Positions 41,901 to 48,408 of a stretch of 48,454 nucleotides of DNA are shown here, one piece after another (the first letter of the stretch is position 1; the number at the start of each line of letters is the position of its first letter). The notes under the pieces are model-generated. The model was not told where the DNA came from. It did no database searches and saw nothing but the letters and a program-made list of their open reading frames with translations. The stretch is from Brachybacterium alimentarium (lineage in GTDB: Bacteria; Actinomycetota; Actinomycetes; Actinomycetales; Dermabacteraceae), in the NCBI RefSeq assembly GCF_002332425.1, contig NZ_NRGS01000008.1, forward strand, positions 20,449 through 68,902, written 5' to 3'. A program made the translations under genes and the position numbers.

Positions 41901-42404
41901 CGCGGTGCCTGGATCGACCATGAGGACCTCCGAGGGCGCCTGCACGCCCGCCTCGGCTCCCGGGCCGACGCCGAGGCCACGGCCTGGGGCGTCGTGCCGC
42001 CCTCGGCCACCCCGACCGGGCACTACCCCCACCCGCTGCGGGACCTGTTCCGCACCGATCCCTCGAACCCGCTGCAGGACGACGACTCGCGCACCGAGCA
42101 GACCTGGCCCGGCTCGAGCGCGACGATCGACCTCCCCGAGCTGGGCGAGCCGCTCGCGGCACGATTCCTCACGCTGACCTCCTCGGCGGAGGAGGGCGGC
42201 GACCCGATCGCCTGGCGGCTCGAGGGCTCCCAGGACGGCGAGACGTGGGAGCTGCTGGACGAGCGCTCCACGCAGAGCTTCCGCTGGCGTCGGCAGACCC
42301 GCCCGTTCCAGATCCCGGCCCCGCGCGGATTCACCCACCACCGCCTGGTCATCACCACGGCACAGGGCCCCCTCCGCCTCGCGGAGATCGAACTGCTCGC
42401 CTGA
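38925..42404 (+). CDS. GH92-family glycosidase (alpha-mannosidase type), 1159 aa
   Basis: A very large glycosyl hydrolase with no signal peptide, therefore probably cytosolic. Residues 1-145 form an N-terminal beta domain; 145-245 are an acidic Asp/Glu/Ala-rich linker. The GH92 core runs from about 266 (VAWVDTRRGTYASGDFSRGN) to about 990, with the family markers NNGFWDTYRTAWPAYALLYPE near 606-626, WSSPGYADCMTGTSSDIAFAD, and GDEDNGEMSAWWLLTALGLYP near 920, whose Glu/Asp pair is the expected catalytic and Ca2+ site. A C-terminal F5/8C-like beta-sandwich follows (about 1040-1159; LGEPLAARFLTLTSS then AEIELLA). GH92 enzymes are mostly exo-alpha-mannosidases. The start at 38925 is leaderless-type; upstream frame starts lack support. 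Confidence 0.88.
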   Translation: MIVTADPGPVGSPTSKDSAGFLATSALRYTVGAGEAAELPLPELADAPSPVGRTIAAGDVLRFFLFPELDAGQTWGATHVSLDLVLTDGSRLSEFEPRDQYGTTATARGLGEGKILYADQWNDVQVPLDAAVGRTIAEVLLVADVPAGSDADAPDSSDPDAEEQSAEEGPTVHHYPGLEDPLPDDASGDAGHLTLATQVNLAAHEDLEEDIDVEELDAGAHEAETAAATAADDEADVEEQNGPTEPVEFVGWVDGPYLGPLPADPSREDPVAWVDTRRGTYASGDFSRGNNLPLTAVPNGFAFFTPVTDARTRRWLYEYHRRNGEDNRPRLQGMAISHQPSPWMGDRNQFVLMPLRGESPDATPAARALGFDHAEETARPDLYEVALDGGTSLRLAPTDHGAICEIDFAADAGTPHLLLEGVDENNRIDAAGAVFDGRLRAWVDSGLTEGYARADGATRMFVLAEVDPAPLSVAGARGDSTGSVLTFAEGTERVTVRLVTSFIGLDQGQRTFAQEVERRSFAQVREAAHGAWAERLRVIEPGTATAPQLRTLYGNLYRLNLYPNSQWENAGTATRPEPVHASPVRPTKGRATDTRTNAQVLPGAIHVNNGFWDTYRTAWPAYALLYPELAAELADGFVQQYREGGWIARWSSPGYADCMTGTSSDIAFADLAVKGVALPDPLGAYESGLRNATVAPEQTEVGRRGNERAVFTGYVDTDTSESVSWTLEAHINDFGLAAQAELLADATEDEQHAAQLREEAAYLRARSANYLLLFDHGVGFFQGRRADGAFAQSPEEFDPRVWGGDFTETDGWNFAFHVPHDGEGLASLYGGREFLRAKLDEFFATPERADLQGTYGHVIHEMDEARAVRMGQFGVSNQPSHHIPFLYHHAGAPQSASQVVREVHRRLFVGEQIGQGYPGDEDNGEMSAWWLLTALGLYPLQLGTGRYHLVAPLFDHVHVKPLGGEPFTVVAETRGDGDDDCITGYTRDGAEHRGAWIDHEDLRGRLHARLGSRADAEATAWGVVPPSATPTGHYPHPLRDLFRTDPSNPLQDDDSRTEQTWPGSSATIDLPELGEPLAARFLTLTSSAEEGGDPIAWRLEGSQDGETWELLDERSTQSFRWRRQTRPFQIPAPRGFTHHRLVITTAQGPLRLAEIELLA

Positions 42405-42469
42405 CCGCCTGGCCACGCCATCGCCTTACCACCTGACTGCCCGATTGCCTGACCACCTGACCCGCCCAC
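42398..42469. repeat. Degenerate octamer array at the end of the GH92 gene
   Basis: Nine consecutive 8-nt units begin at the GH92 stop codon region: CGCCTGAC, CGCCTGGC, CACGCCAT, CGCCTTAC, CACCTGAC, TGCCCGAT, TGCCTGAC, CACCTGAC, CCGCCCAC. The 8-bp phase is kept while bases drift. Confidence 0.65.
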
Positions 42470-42591
42470 TCTGTGTGGCTGCCCGGTCCGCATGGCCTGC
42501 GTAATCGCCTGACCTGCACAGCCGCCTGACCTCCACCCTTCCAGACGCTCGCTTCGGGACGCCACGAACCGGCGCCCGTTTCGCGATGTCG

Positions 42592-42655
42592 CGGACGGGC
42601 CGCTGGTGAGGTCATCTGGCCATATCGCCAGTGCGCCTCACCAGCGGCCCGTCCG
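42592..42655. terminator. Perfect 20-bp bidirectional terminator
   Basis: A 20-bp perfect stem (42592-42611 with 42636-42655; first arm CGGACGGGCCGCTGGTGAGG). The 24-nt loop contains a CTGGC/GCCAG mini-stem. It lies between convergent GH92 and YwaF genes and can serve both. Confidence 0.85.
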
Positions 42656-42673
42656 TGACGCGCGGTGGGCGCG

Positions 42674-43498
42674 TCAGATCGTCGCGGCCTGTGGCGGGCG
42701 CCTGACATCGTTGGCTACGTGTCCGGCGACAGGTGGTTGGCGCAGCAGTCCGCCGCGGCCGGTGAGCGGGGCAGGGGAACGACGGTTCAGCAGTACCCAT
42801 GGCCAGGTCATCAGCGCCCACACCGCGGCGATCAGCACCGCTTCGACGACGAGGTACTGCGGCCACGGCCCCAGCAGGTCCAGGATGCTGGGGCCCGAAG
42901 GCGCATGATTCAGGTAGCCGTAGTTCGCGCGGCTGAGTGCATTGCCGGTGGCGGCGAACCCCGCCCAGAGCAGCGTCACCCCATAGGCGACGCCGTAGCC
43001 GCGCCAGGTAGGTCGGTATCGCTGCCCCCAGATGAGCGTGACGGGGATGAGCACCCCGCTGAGATGGGCGATCCAGTACTCGGCGAACTCGAGCGGCACC
43101 GAGACGAAGTAGTTCACATCGGGCGTGAGCACGGACTGCAGGTTCAGCGTGAGCCCCCAGAAGTAGGTGACCACGATCAGCCAGCGAGCACGCGTGATCA
43201 GGGCGACCGCACCGAGGAACCGCAGGGCGTCCGAGAGATGCAGCGGCAGGGACTCCTCCAGGTTCCACGCCCACGGTGTGAATCCCCAGGCGGTCCAGAG
43301 CACGGAGTTCACCAGGAGCGCCCAGCCCGCGCTCCGCAGCGCACGATCCACGGTGAGCGGGTCGCCGCGCCGCGCCCAGACCACGACGAGGATCCCGGAC
43401 GCCACGAGCAGCACGAGCATCGACACGTGCGCGGAGCCGTAGGCGGGCATGTGGCCGAGCGGCCCGTCCGCCCGCAGCACGCCGGTGGTCGTGCTCAT
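42674..43498 (-). CDS. TIGR02206/YwaF-family integral membrane protein
   Basis: A 274-aa membrane protein with about seven helices. It matches the uncharacterised YwaF family: AYGSAHVSMLVLLVASGILV, WNLEESLPLHLSDALRFLGA (the conserved LPLHLSD helix), ITRARWLIVVTYFWGLTLNL, and YFVSVPLEFAEYWIAH. No known function. I chose MSTTTGVL at 43498, which follows an AAGGGCGG-type ribosome site; the upstream 44 residues are low-complexity. Convergent with GH92, separated by the 20-bp hairpin. Confidence 0.85.
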   Translation of the reverse strand: MSTTTGVLRADGPLGHMPAYGSAHVSMLVLLVASGILVVVWARRGDPLTVDRALRSAGWALLVNSVLWTAWGFTPWAWNLEESLPLHLSDALRFLGAVALITRARWLIVVTYFWGLTLNLQSVLTPDVNYFVSVPLEFAEYWIAHLSGVLIPVTLIWGQRYRPTWRGYGVAYGVTLLWAGFAATGNALSRANYGYLNHAPSGPSILDLLGPWPQYLVVEAVLIAAVWALMTWPWVLLNRRSPAPLTGRGGLLRQPPVAGHVANDVRRPPQAATI

Positions 43499-43692
43499 GG
43501 CCGCACCGCCCTTCACGCCACGCTCGACTCCGAGGTCTGACCCGTTCTGTCCGGCCCTCGCCGGTGCGAGGCCCCGCACCAGGGCACGCACAGCATCCGC
43601 TCTTCGCGGCGACGTTCCTGGGCAGAGCATACGAGAGCGCCCCGCCGAGGCGCGGCGCTCTGCGCGATGTCGGAGCGGCAGGACGTCCAGGA

Positions 43693-43779
43693 GGTCATGG
43701 CCTCAGGAAGTCATGGCTCCGGAAGGTCAGGGCTCCGACAGGTCATGCCCCCCAAGGTCATGACCCCAACAGGTCACGA
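43693..43779. repeat. Six-copy 16-bp-period degenerate repeat (GGTCATG)
   Basis: The motif GGTCATGN recurs at 43693, 43709 (AGTCATGG), 43725 (GGTCAGGG), 43741, 43756 and 43772 (GGTCACGA). Spacings are 16, 16, 16, 15 and 16 nt, exactly twice the 8-bp period of the neighbouring array. Confidence 0.7.
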
Positions 43780-43813
43780 CCACGCACGGAAGCGGATCGG
43801 AGATCATGAGATA

Positions 43814-43900
43814 CGGGACGCCGGGACGCCGGGACGCCGGGACGCCGGGACGCCGGGACGCCGGGACGCCGGGACGCCGGGACACCGGGACGCCGGGACA
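43814..43900. repeat. Octamer tandem array (CCGGGACG)
   Basis: About 11 units of the octamer CCGGGACG (first partial, units at 43821, 43829 and so on to 43900). The last copies alternate CCGGGACA and CCGGGACG. It is intergenic, just beyond the fruA 3' end. The 8-bp unit is not a multiple of three, so it is not a coding repeat. Confidence 0.9.
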
Positions 43901-43975
43901 CCGGCGAAGCCGGCCCGCCCGCGAGGTCGGGCCACCCGGAGGGCGACCAGACCGAGGGACGGGCCGACAGGTCGA

Positions 43976-46282
43976 TCAGGCGGCGACCTCGGCAGCCTCA
44001 GTGGCCGCGGTCTTGCGGCGCCCGAGCTCCTTGAGCACAGTCACCGCGGCGGCGGCCACCAGCGTCCCGGCGAGGATCGCGAGCAGGAAGCCCCAGACCG
44101 GGGAGATCGCGAAGACGACGAAGACGCCGCCGTGGGGTGCCTGGGAGCCGACGCTGAACGCCATGATCAGCGCGCCGGTGACGGCGCCGCCGGCCATGGT
44201 GGAGGGAATCACCCGCAGCGGGTCCGCCGCGGCGAAGGGGATCGCGCCCTCGGAGATGAAAGCGGCACCGAGCAGCCAGGCGGTGGTGCCGTTCTCGCGT
44301 TCGACGGGGGAGTAGAGCTTCCGGCGCACCACGGTGGACAGCGCCATCGCCAGCGGCGGGACCATGCCGGCGGCCATCACCGCGGCCATGATCTGGAAGG
44401 ACGCCTCGGTGCCCTGAGACAGACCCGCGGTGGCGAACAGGTAGGCCGCCTTGTTGACGGGGCCGCCCAGATCGAAGCACATCATGAGCCCGATGATCAC
44501 GCCGAGGAGGATGGCGGAGGACCCGGACATGCTGGTCAGACCGTCCTGCAGAGCAGTCATCAGAGTGGCCAGGGGGCGGCCGAGGAACAGCAGCATGAGC
44601 CCGCCGACCACGAACGTGGTCACCAGCGGGATGATCACCACGGGCATGAGCCCTGCGAGCCACCGCGGCGGCGTCAGCGTCGTGAACCACAGGGCGATCA
44701 GACCCGCCAGCAGACCGGTGATGAGCCCGCCGAGGAAGCCGGCGCCGACCGCGACGGACACGGCCCCGCCGATGAAGCCGGGGGCGATGCCGGGTCGCCC
44801 GGCGAGACCGAAGGCGATATAGCCGGACAGGGCCGCCACCAGGAAGCCCATCCCGAGATCGCCGAGGGTGAAGAAGACGGCGCCGAGGTAGAGGGCGAGT
44901 CCGGCGCGCTCGGTCTGCACCGCGCCGGTGGCGCTCTCGTACGTCTGGTGGTCCGGCAGCGAAGTGAGCGAGAAGCTCGTCGCGACGTCCTGGGCGACGA
45001 AGGCGACATCGAAGCCCGCGACGAGGAACCCGAGCGCCATGAGCAGGCCGCCCGCGGCGACGAACGGGATCATGTAGGACACACCGGTCATCACCGCGCC
45101 CTGGATCCGACGGGGCCAGGACTGCTGGTTCGCCGCGGAAGAGCTGCTGCTGGACTCTCCGTTCTTCGCAGCACTGCCGGAGGTCGGCACGCGCCGCGCG
45201 GACGGGTCCGTCGTCGCGGCGACCGCTTCGTCGATCATCTCGGAGCCATGGGAGATGGCGCGCTTGACCGGATGCTCGACGAGGGGGAGCCCGGCGAAGC
45301 GCTCGCGGCCGGAGATGTTCACGTCGGCCGCGACGATCAGGGCGCTCGCCGCAGCGATCTGCTCCTCGGTGAACGGCGTGATGCCGCCGGAGCCCTGGGT
45401 CTCGACGTGCAGCTCGACCCCCTTGTTCTTGGCGGCGTTCTCGAGAGACTCCGCTGCCATATAGGTGTGGGCGATGCCGGTGGGGCACGAAGTGATCGCC
45501 AGCAGCACGGGCTGACCGCTCGCGGTGTCCTCGCCGGTGCCGGTGCCGGCACCGGTGCCGGTGCCAGTGCCAGTGCGGGTGCCGGTGGCGGGAGAACCCG
45601 CGGACGAAGCAGCAGTGCCGGTGGCAGAGGTGGCGGCCGCGGTCGGCTGCGCCGCGGAGCCCGCCGTCGGCTCTGACCGTCCGGTGCCCGATGCTTCGGT
45701 GCCCGACCGTTCGGTGCTCGACGGTGCCGCGCCCGTCGCGGTGGCGCTGGCCTGTGCCTCATCGGCGCCCTGTGCCGCATCGCCCTGTGCCGCATCGCCC
45801 TGTGCCGTGTCGTCGTGGGCCGTATCGGGTGCGGGTTCGATGACACCCATCACCAGGTCCGAGACCTCATGGGGCTCCTTCGCCGCGCGCAGGTCCGCGA
45901 GGAACTCCGGACGGATCAGGGCCCGGGAGAGCTGGGCGAGCAGCTTGAGGTGCTGATCGTCGGTGCCGGCCGGGGCGGCGATGCCGATGATGAGATCGGC
46001 AGGCCCGTCGGCCGATCCGAAGTCGACCGGCTCGGCGAGCCGCAGGAACCCGAGCGCCGCCTCGTGGACGGCGTCGGTGCGGCAGTGGGGGATCGCGAAG
46101 CCGCCGGGCATGCCGGTGGCGAAGGATTCCTCGCGCTTGAGCAGACCAGCTTCGAGTCCGTCGCGCTCGGCGCGGCCGGTGGCGGAGATGAGGTCTGCCA
46201 TCAGACCGATCACGGCCTGCTTGTCACCCGGAGGGGCGACCTCCAGACGGACCAGTTCGGGGGTCATCAAAGGGCCGGGCAT
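43976..46282 (-). CDS. fruA: PTS fructose transporter EIIABC
   Basis: A 768-aa fused PTS permease. EIIA: phospho-His at about 66 in GGFAIPHCRTD. EIIB: phospho-Cys at about 265 in AITSCPTGIAHTYMAAESLE. EIIC: membrane domain from about 390 to the end, with GISYMIPFVAAGG-type and GGPVNKAAY motifs. A long low-complexity linker (about 160-255) joins EIIA and EIIB, including QGDAAQG repeats and a GTGTGTGAGTGTG run whose DNA is itself repetitive. It imports fructose as fructose-1-phosphate for FruK. Start ATG at 46282 (GAAGGAG 6-7 nt upstream). Last gene of fruR-fruK-fruA. Confidence 0.92.
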   Translation of the reverse strand: MPGPLMTPELVRLEVAPPGDKQAVIGLMADLISATGRAERDGLEAGLLKREESFATGMPGGFAIPHCRTDAVHEAALGFLRLAEPVDFGSADGPADLIIGIAAPAGTDDQHLKLLAQLSRALIRPEFLADLRAAKEPHEVSDLVMGVIEPAPDTAHDDTAQGDAAQGDAAQGADEAQASATATGAAPSSTERSGTEASGTGRSEPTAGSAAQPTAAATSATGTAASSAGSPATGTRTGTGTGTGAGTGTGEDTASGQPVLLAITSCPTGIAHTYMAAESLENAAKNKGVELHVETQGSGGITPFTEEQIAAASALIVAADVNISGRERFAGLPLVEHPVKRAISHGSEMIDEAVAATTDPSARRVPTSGSAAKNGESSSSSSAANQQSWPRRIQGAVMTGVSYMIPFVAAGGLLMALGFLVAGFDVAFVAQDVATSFSLTSLPDHQTYESATGAVQTERAGLALYLGAVFFTLGDLGMGFLVAALSGYIAFGLAGRPGIAPGFIGGAVSVAVGAGFLGGLITGLLAGLIALWFTTLTPPRWLAGLMPVVIIPLVTTFVVGGLMLLFLGRPLATLMTALQDGLTSMSGSSAILLGVIIGLMMCFDLGGPVNKAAYLFATAGLSQGTEASFQIMAAVMAAGMVPPLAMALSTVVRRKLYSPVERENGTTAWLLGAAFISEGAIPFAAADPLRVIPSTMAGGAVTGALIMAFSVGSQAPHGGVFVVFAISPVWGFLLAILAGTLVAAAAVTVLKELGRRKTAATEAAEVAA

Positions 46283-46301
46283 GGGTTCTCCTTCGAACGG
46301 G

Positions 46302-46323
46302 CTCACCCGCGACAGCGGGTGAG
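46302..46323 (-). terminator. Intercistronic hairpin fruK-fruA
   Basis: A perfect 9-bp stem with loop GACA (CTCACCCGC 46302-46310, GCGGGTGAG 46315-46323). It lies in the 64-nt gap upstream of fruA and could be a processing or attenuation site that adjusts the fruK:fruA ratio. Confidence 0.55.
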
Positions 46324-46346
46324 GGACTGCGGGATGAGAAGACGGG

Positions 46347-47303
46347 TCAGAGCCGGACGACGCGGTCCGCGGCGACGTGGACCTGGTCGGGGCGAGGGAT
46401 GGTGGTGCCGGGCAGGCCGACGGCGACCGTCCCGTAGGCGAGCGCGCGGGCCAGGCTCCGTGCGGGGTCCTCGCCGAGCTCGCGGGCGATGAGATAGCCG
46501 GCGGTCGCGGAGTCCCCGGCCCCGACGGTGGAGATCACCGGTCCGGACGGGGACGAGGAATACCAGGCCGAGCCCTCGGTGGCGAGCAGTCCGCCGGCCG
46601 CGCCGAGCGTCACCAGGACGGCTCCCACTCCGCGCTGGTGCAGGTCGAGGGCGGCGTCGCGCACGCCGTCGAGGTCGCCGTGCTCGGCCTGCTGCTCGAG
46701 CAGGTTCCCGTCGACGCCGAGGATCTGCCCCAGCTCCTCCGCATTGGGTTTGAGGAAGTCGGGAGCCACGGCGGGAAGCGCCGCTGCCAGGGCCGTGAGA
46801 GGCGCATCGGAGGTGTCCACGCCGACCCAGGCACCTTGGGAGCGGACTGCCGCGACCAGGCGCACGTATTCGTCGGTGGGCAGGCCGGGAGCGAGCGATC
46901 CGGAGAGCATCACGCTGTCACCAGGGCTCACGCACTCGCTGAGCAGGGCCTCGAGGGCGTTCACCTCGGCGGTGGTCAGCTGCGCCCCGGGCTCATTGAG
47001 CTTGGTGGTGATCTGCGGGGTCGAGAGCACCGTGAGGTTGGTGCGCACCGCTCCCGCGACCGGGCTGGTGCGATGGGGCAGGCCCTCGGCCTCCAGCAGC
47101 GAGAGCAGAGGGTCGCCCGACGCTGCGGGGAGCACCGCGGTGACGGCGAGCCCGGCTCGGTGCGCGCCGAGCGCGACATTGATGCCCTTGCCACCGGGCT
47201 GCGTGCTGTCGGCGCCGATCCGATGGACCCCTCCGGGGGTGAGTGGGCCGCCGAGATCGACCGTGCGATCCAGCGAGGGATTCGCGGTGAACGTGATGAT
47301 CAT
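46347..47303 (-). CDS. fruK: 1-phosphofructokinase (PfkB family)
   Basis: A 318-aa PfkB carbohydrate kinase that phosphorylates fructose-1-phosphate (made by FruA) to fructose-1,6-bisphosphate. Motifs: TANPSLDRTVDLGGPLTPGG, GGKGINVA (about 38-45; first PfkB signature) and TVGAGDSATAGYL near residue 255 with catalytic Asp. It overlaps fruR by 4 nt. Followed by fruA after 64 nt. Confidence 0.93.
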   Translation of the reverse strand: MIITFTANPSLDRTVDLGGPLTPGGVHRIGADSTQPGGKGINVALGAHRAGLAVTAVLPAASGDPLLSLLEAEGLPHRTSPVAGAVRTNLTVLSTPQITTKLNEPGAQLTTAEVNALEALLSECVSPGDSVMLSGSLAPGLPTDEYVRLVAAVRSQGAWVGVDTSDAPLTALAAALPAVAPDFLKPNAEELGQILGVDGNLLEQQAEHGDLDGVRDAALDLHQRGVGAVLVTLGAAGGLLATEGSAWYSSSPSGPVISTVGAGDSATAGYLIARELGEDPARSLARALAYGTVAVGLPGTTIPRPDQVHVAADRVVRL

Positions 47304-48106
47304 GCGGGGATCACCTCGACCCCGGCCTCGGACAGCAGGTCCATGAGGTCCTGCGGCAGGTCCGCGTCGGTCACCAGCGCGTCGACGTCGGCGAGGGCGG
47401 CGAAGGTGACGAGGCGGCGGGCACCGACCTTCGAGGAGTCGGCGAGGATCACGCGTCGTGCCGCGGAATGGACCATCGCGCTCTTGACCGCGGCCTCGTC
47501 GGGGTCCGGCGTCGTGAACCCCTCGGCGTCCAGTCCGTTGCAGCCGAGGAAGACGACCTCGGGGTGCAGAGCGCGGATCGCATCGACGGTGGCGGAGCCG
47601 ACGGCGGCCTCGGTCGTGGGGCGCACCCGACCGGGCAGCACGTGCACCTCGAGGTCGGTGTGGGCGAGTGCTCCCTGCACGATCGCCGGGGCGTTGGTGA
47701 TCACGGGGCCGCGACGGCCGGCCAGGTGGGGGAGCAGCTCAGCGGTGGTGCTGCCGGCATCCAGCAGCACGGCGGCCCGGGCATCGGCGGGGAGCAGTGC
47801 TGCGGCAGCATGGGCGATGCGGCGCTTGACCTCGATGTTCGTGGTCCGACGGGACTCGAGATCCGGTTCGACCTCGGTGGTGCGCCGGGGCACGGCCCCG
47901 CCGTGCACGCGGACGAGGAGCCCCCGCTCGGAGAGCTGATCGAGATCCCGGCGCACGGTCTCGGTGGCGACCTCGAACTGCGTGGAGAGGTCGGTGACGG
48001 CGACACGGCCCGTGCGGTCCAGGATGTCGAGGATCTGTCGCTGGCGTTCGCGGGCGTACAAGGGGTCACCTGCCTCATCGAAGGGGAGCTCGCCCGGCCC
48101 GAACAT
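47300..48106 (-). CDS. fruR: DeoR-family regulator of the fructose operon
   Basis: A 268-aa DeoR-type repressor. The N-terminal HTH begins ARERQRQILDILDRTGRVAV (from about residue 18) with the signature TVRRDLDQLSERGLLVRVHG; the C-terminal sugar-phosphate sensor has LLDAGSTTAELLPHL and VVFLGCNGLDAEGFTTPD. Fructose-1-phosphate is the usual inducer of such regulators. The ATG at 48106 lacks a Shine-Dalgarno site; a TTG at 48058 directly before the HTH is a possible alternative. It overlaps fruK by 4 nt and heads the operon. Promoter at 48131-48159. Confidence 0.9.
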   Translation of the reverse strand: MFGPGELPFDEAGDPLYARERQRQILDILDRTGRVAVTDLSTQFEVATETVRRDLDQLSERGLLVRVHGGAVPRRTTEVEPDLESRRTTNIEVKRRIAHAAAALLPADARAAVLLDAGSTTAELLPHLAGRRGPVITNAPAIVQGALAHTDLEVHVLPGRVRPTTEAAVGSATVDAIRALHPEVVFLGCNGLDAEGFTTPDPDEAAVKSAMVHSAARRVILADSSKVGARRLVTFAALADVDALVTDADLPQDLMDLLSEAGVEVIPA

Positions 48107-48130
48107 GAACGGGAGGGAGCCGATGCCAGA

Positions 48131-48183
48131 ACATTACGTCAAGAACCCACACAAAACAACACCCATCTCATGTGGGAATGGGT
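48131..48183 (-). promoter_or_regulatory. fru operon promoter and operator region
   Basis: On the minus strand a TAATGT -10 (48131-48136) lies 17 nt from a TTGTTT -35 (48154-48159). Around it are inverted CCCACA (48147-48152)/TGTGGG (48171-48176) and ACCCAT (48161-48166)/ATGGGT (48178-48183) repeats, plausible FruR half-sites. Confidence 0.5.
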
Positions 48184-48292
48184 GGGTTAGTAGGGGGAGT
48201 GCAGAGTGCAGAGTGCCGAGCGCTCAGGGCCTCGGGGTCCTGTGAACCCGCCGACGGATTCGACGTCCCGGCCGACGGCCGAACCCTGAGGC

Positions 48293-48372
48293 TGTGGCGC
48301 TGTGGCTCTGTGGCTCTGTGGCTCTGTGGCTCTGTGGCTCTGTGGCTCTGTGGCTCTGTGGCTCTGTGGCTC
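48293..48372. repeat. Octamer tandem array (TGTGGCTC) upstream of fruR
   Basis: Ten 8-nt units TGTGGCTC from 48293 (first unit TGTGGCGC) to 48372; nine are identical. It is intergenic, upstream of the fru promoter, and mirrors the CCGGGACG array on the other side of the operon. Confidence 0.9.
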
Positions 48373-48408
48373 TGGCTCAGGCTCAGGCCCTGCGTCTCTG
48401 GCGCGGTG

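Larger units (their letters stand above)
43499..43975. other. Repeat-rich intergenic region between YwaF and fruA genes
   Basis: A 477-nt region without a credible gene. It holds a 16-bp-period degenerate array (43693-43779) and an 8-bp array (43814-43900), described separately, then a CCGGC-GAA-GCCGG hairpin at 43901-43913 close to the fruA end. Frames through the repeats encode only simple repeats. Confidence 0.7.

Noticed and set aside
38553..42416. Very long minus-strand open frame opposite the GH92 gene
   Set aside because: A 1287-aa frame exists because GC-rich codons leave the antisense frame open; the plus strand encodes a coherent GH92 protein and the antisense translation is low-complexity Arg/Gly/Ala/Val sequence.
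43806..44315. Reading frame through the octamer array encoding GTPGRRDA repeats
   Set aside because: It is produced by an 8-bp repeat (24 nt = 8 aa), has no ribosome site and runs antisense into fruA.
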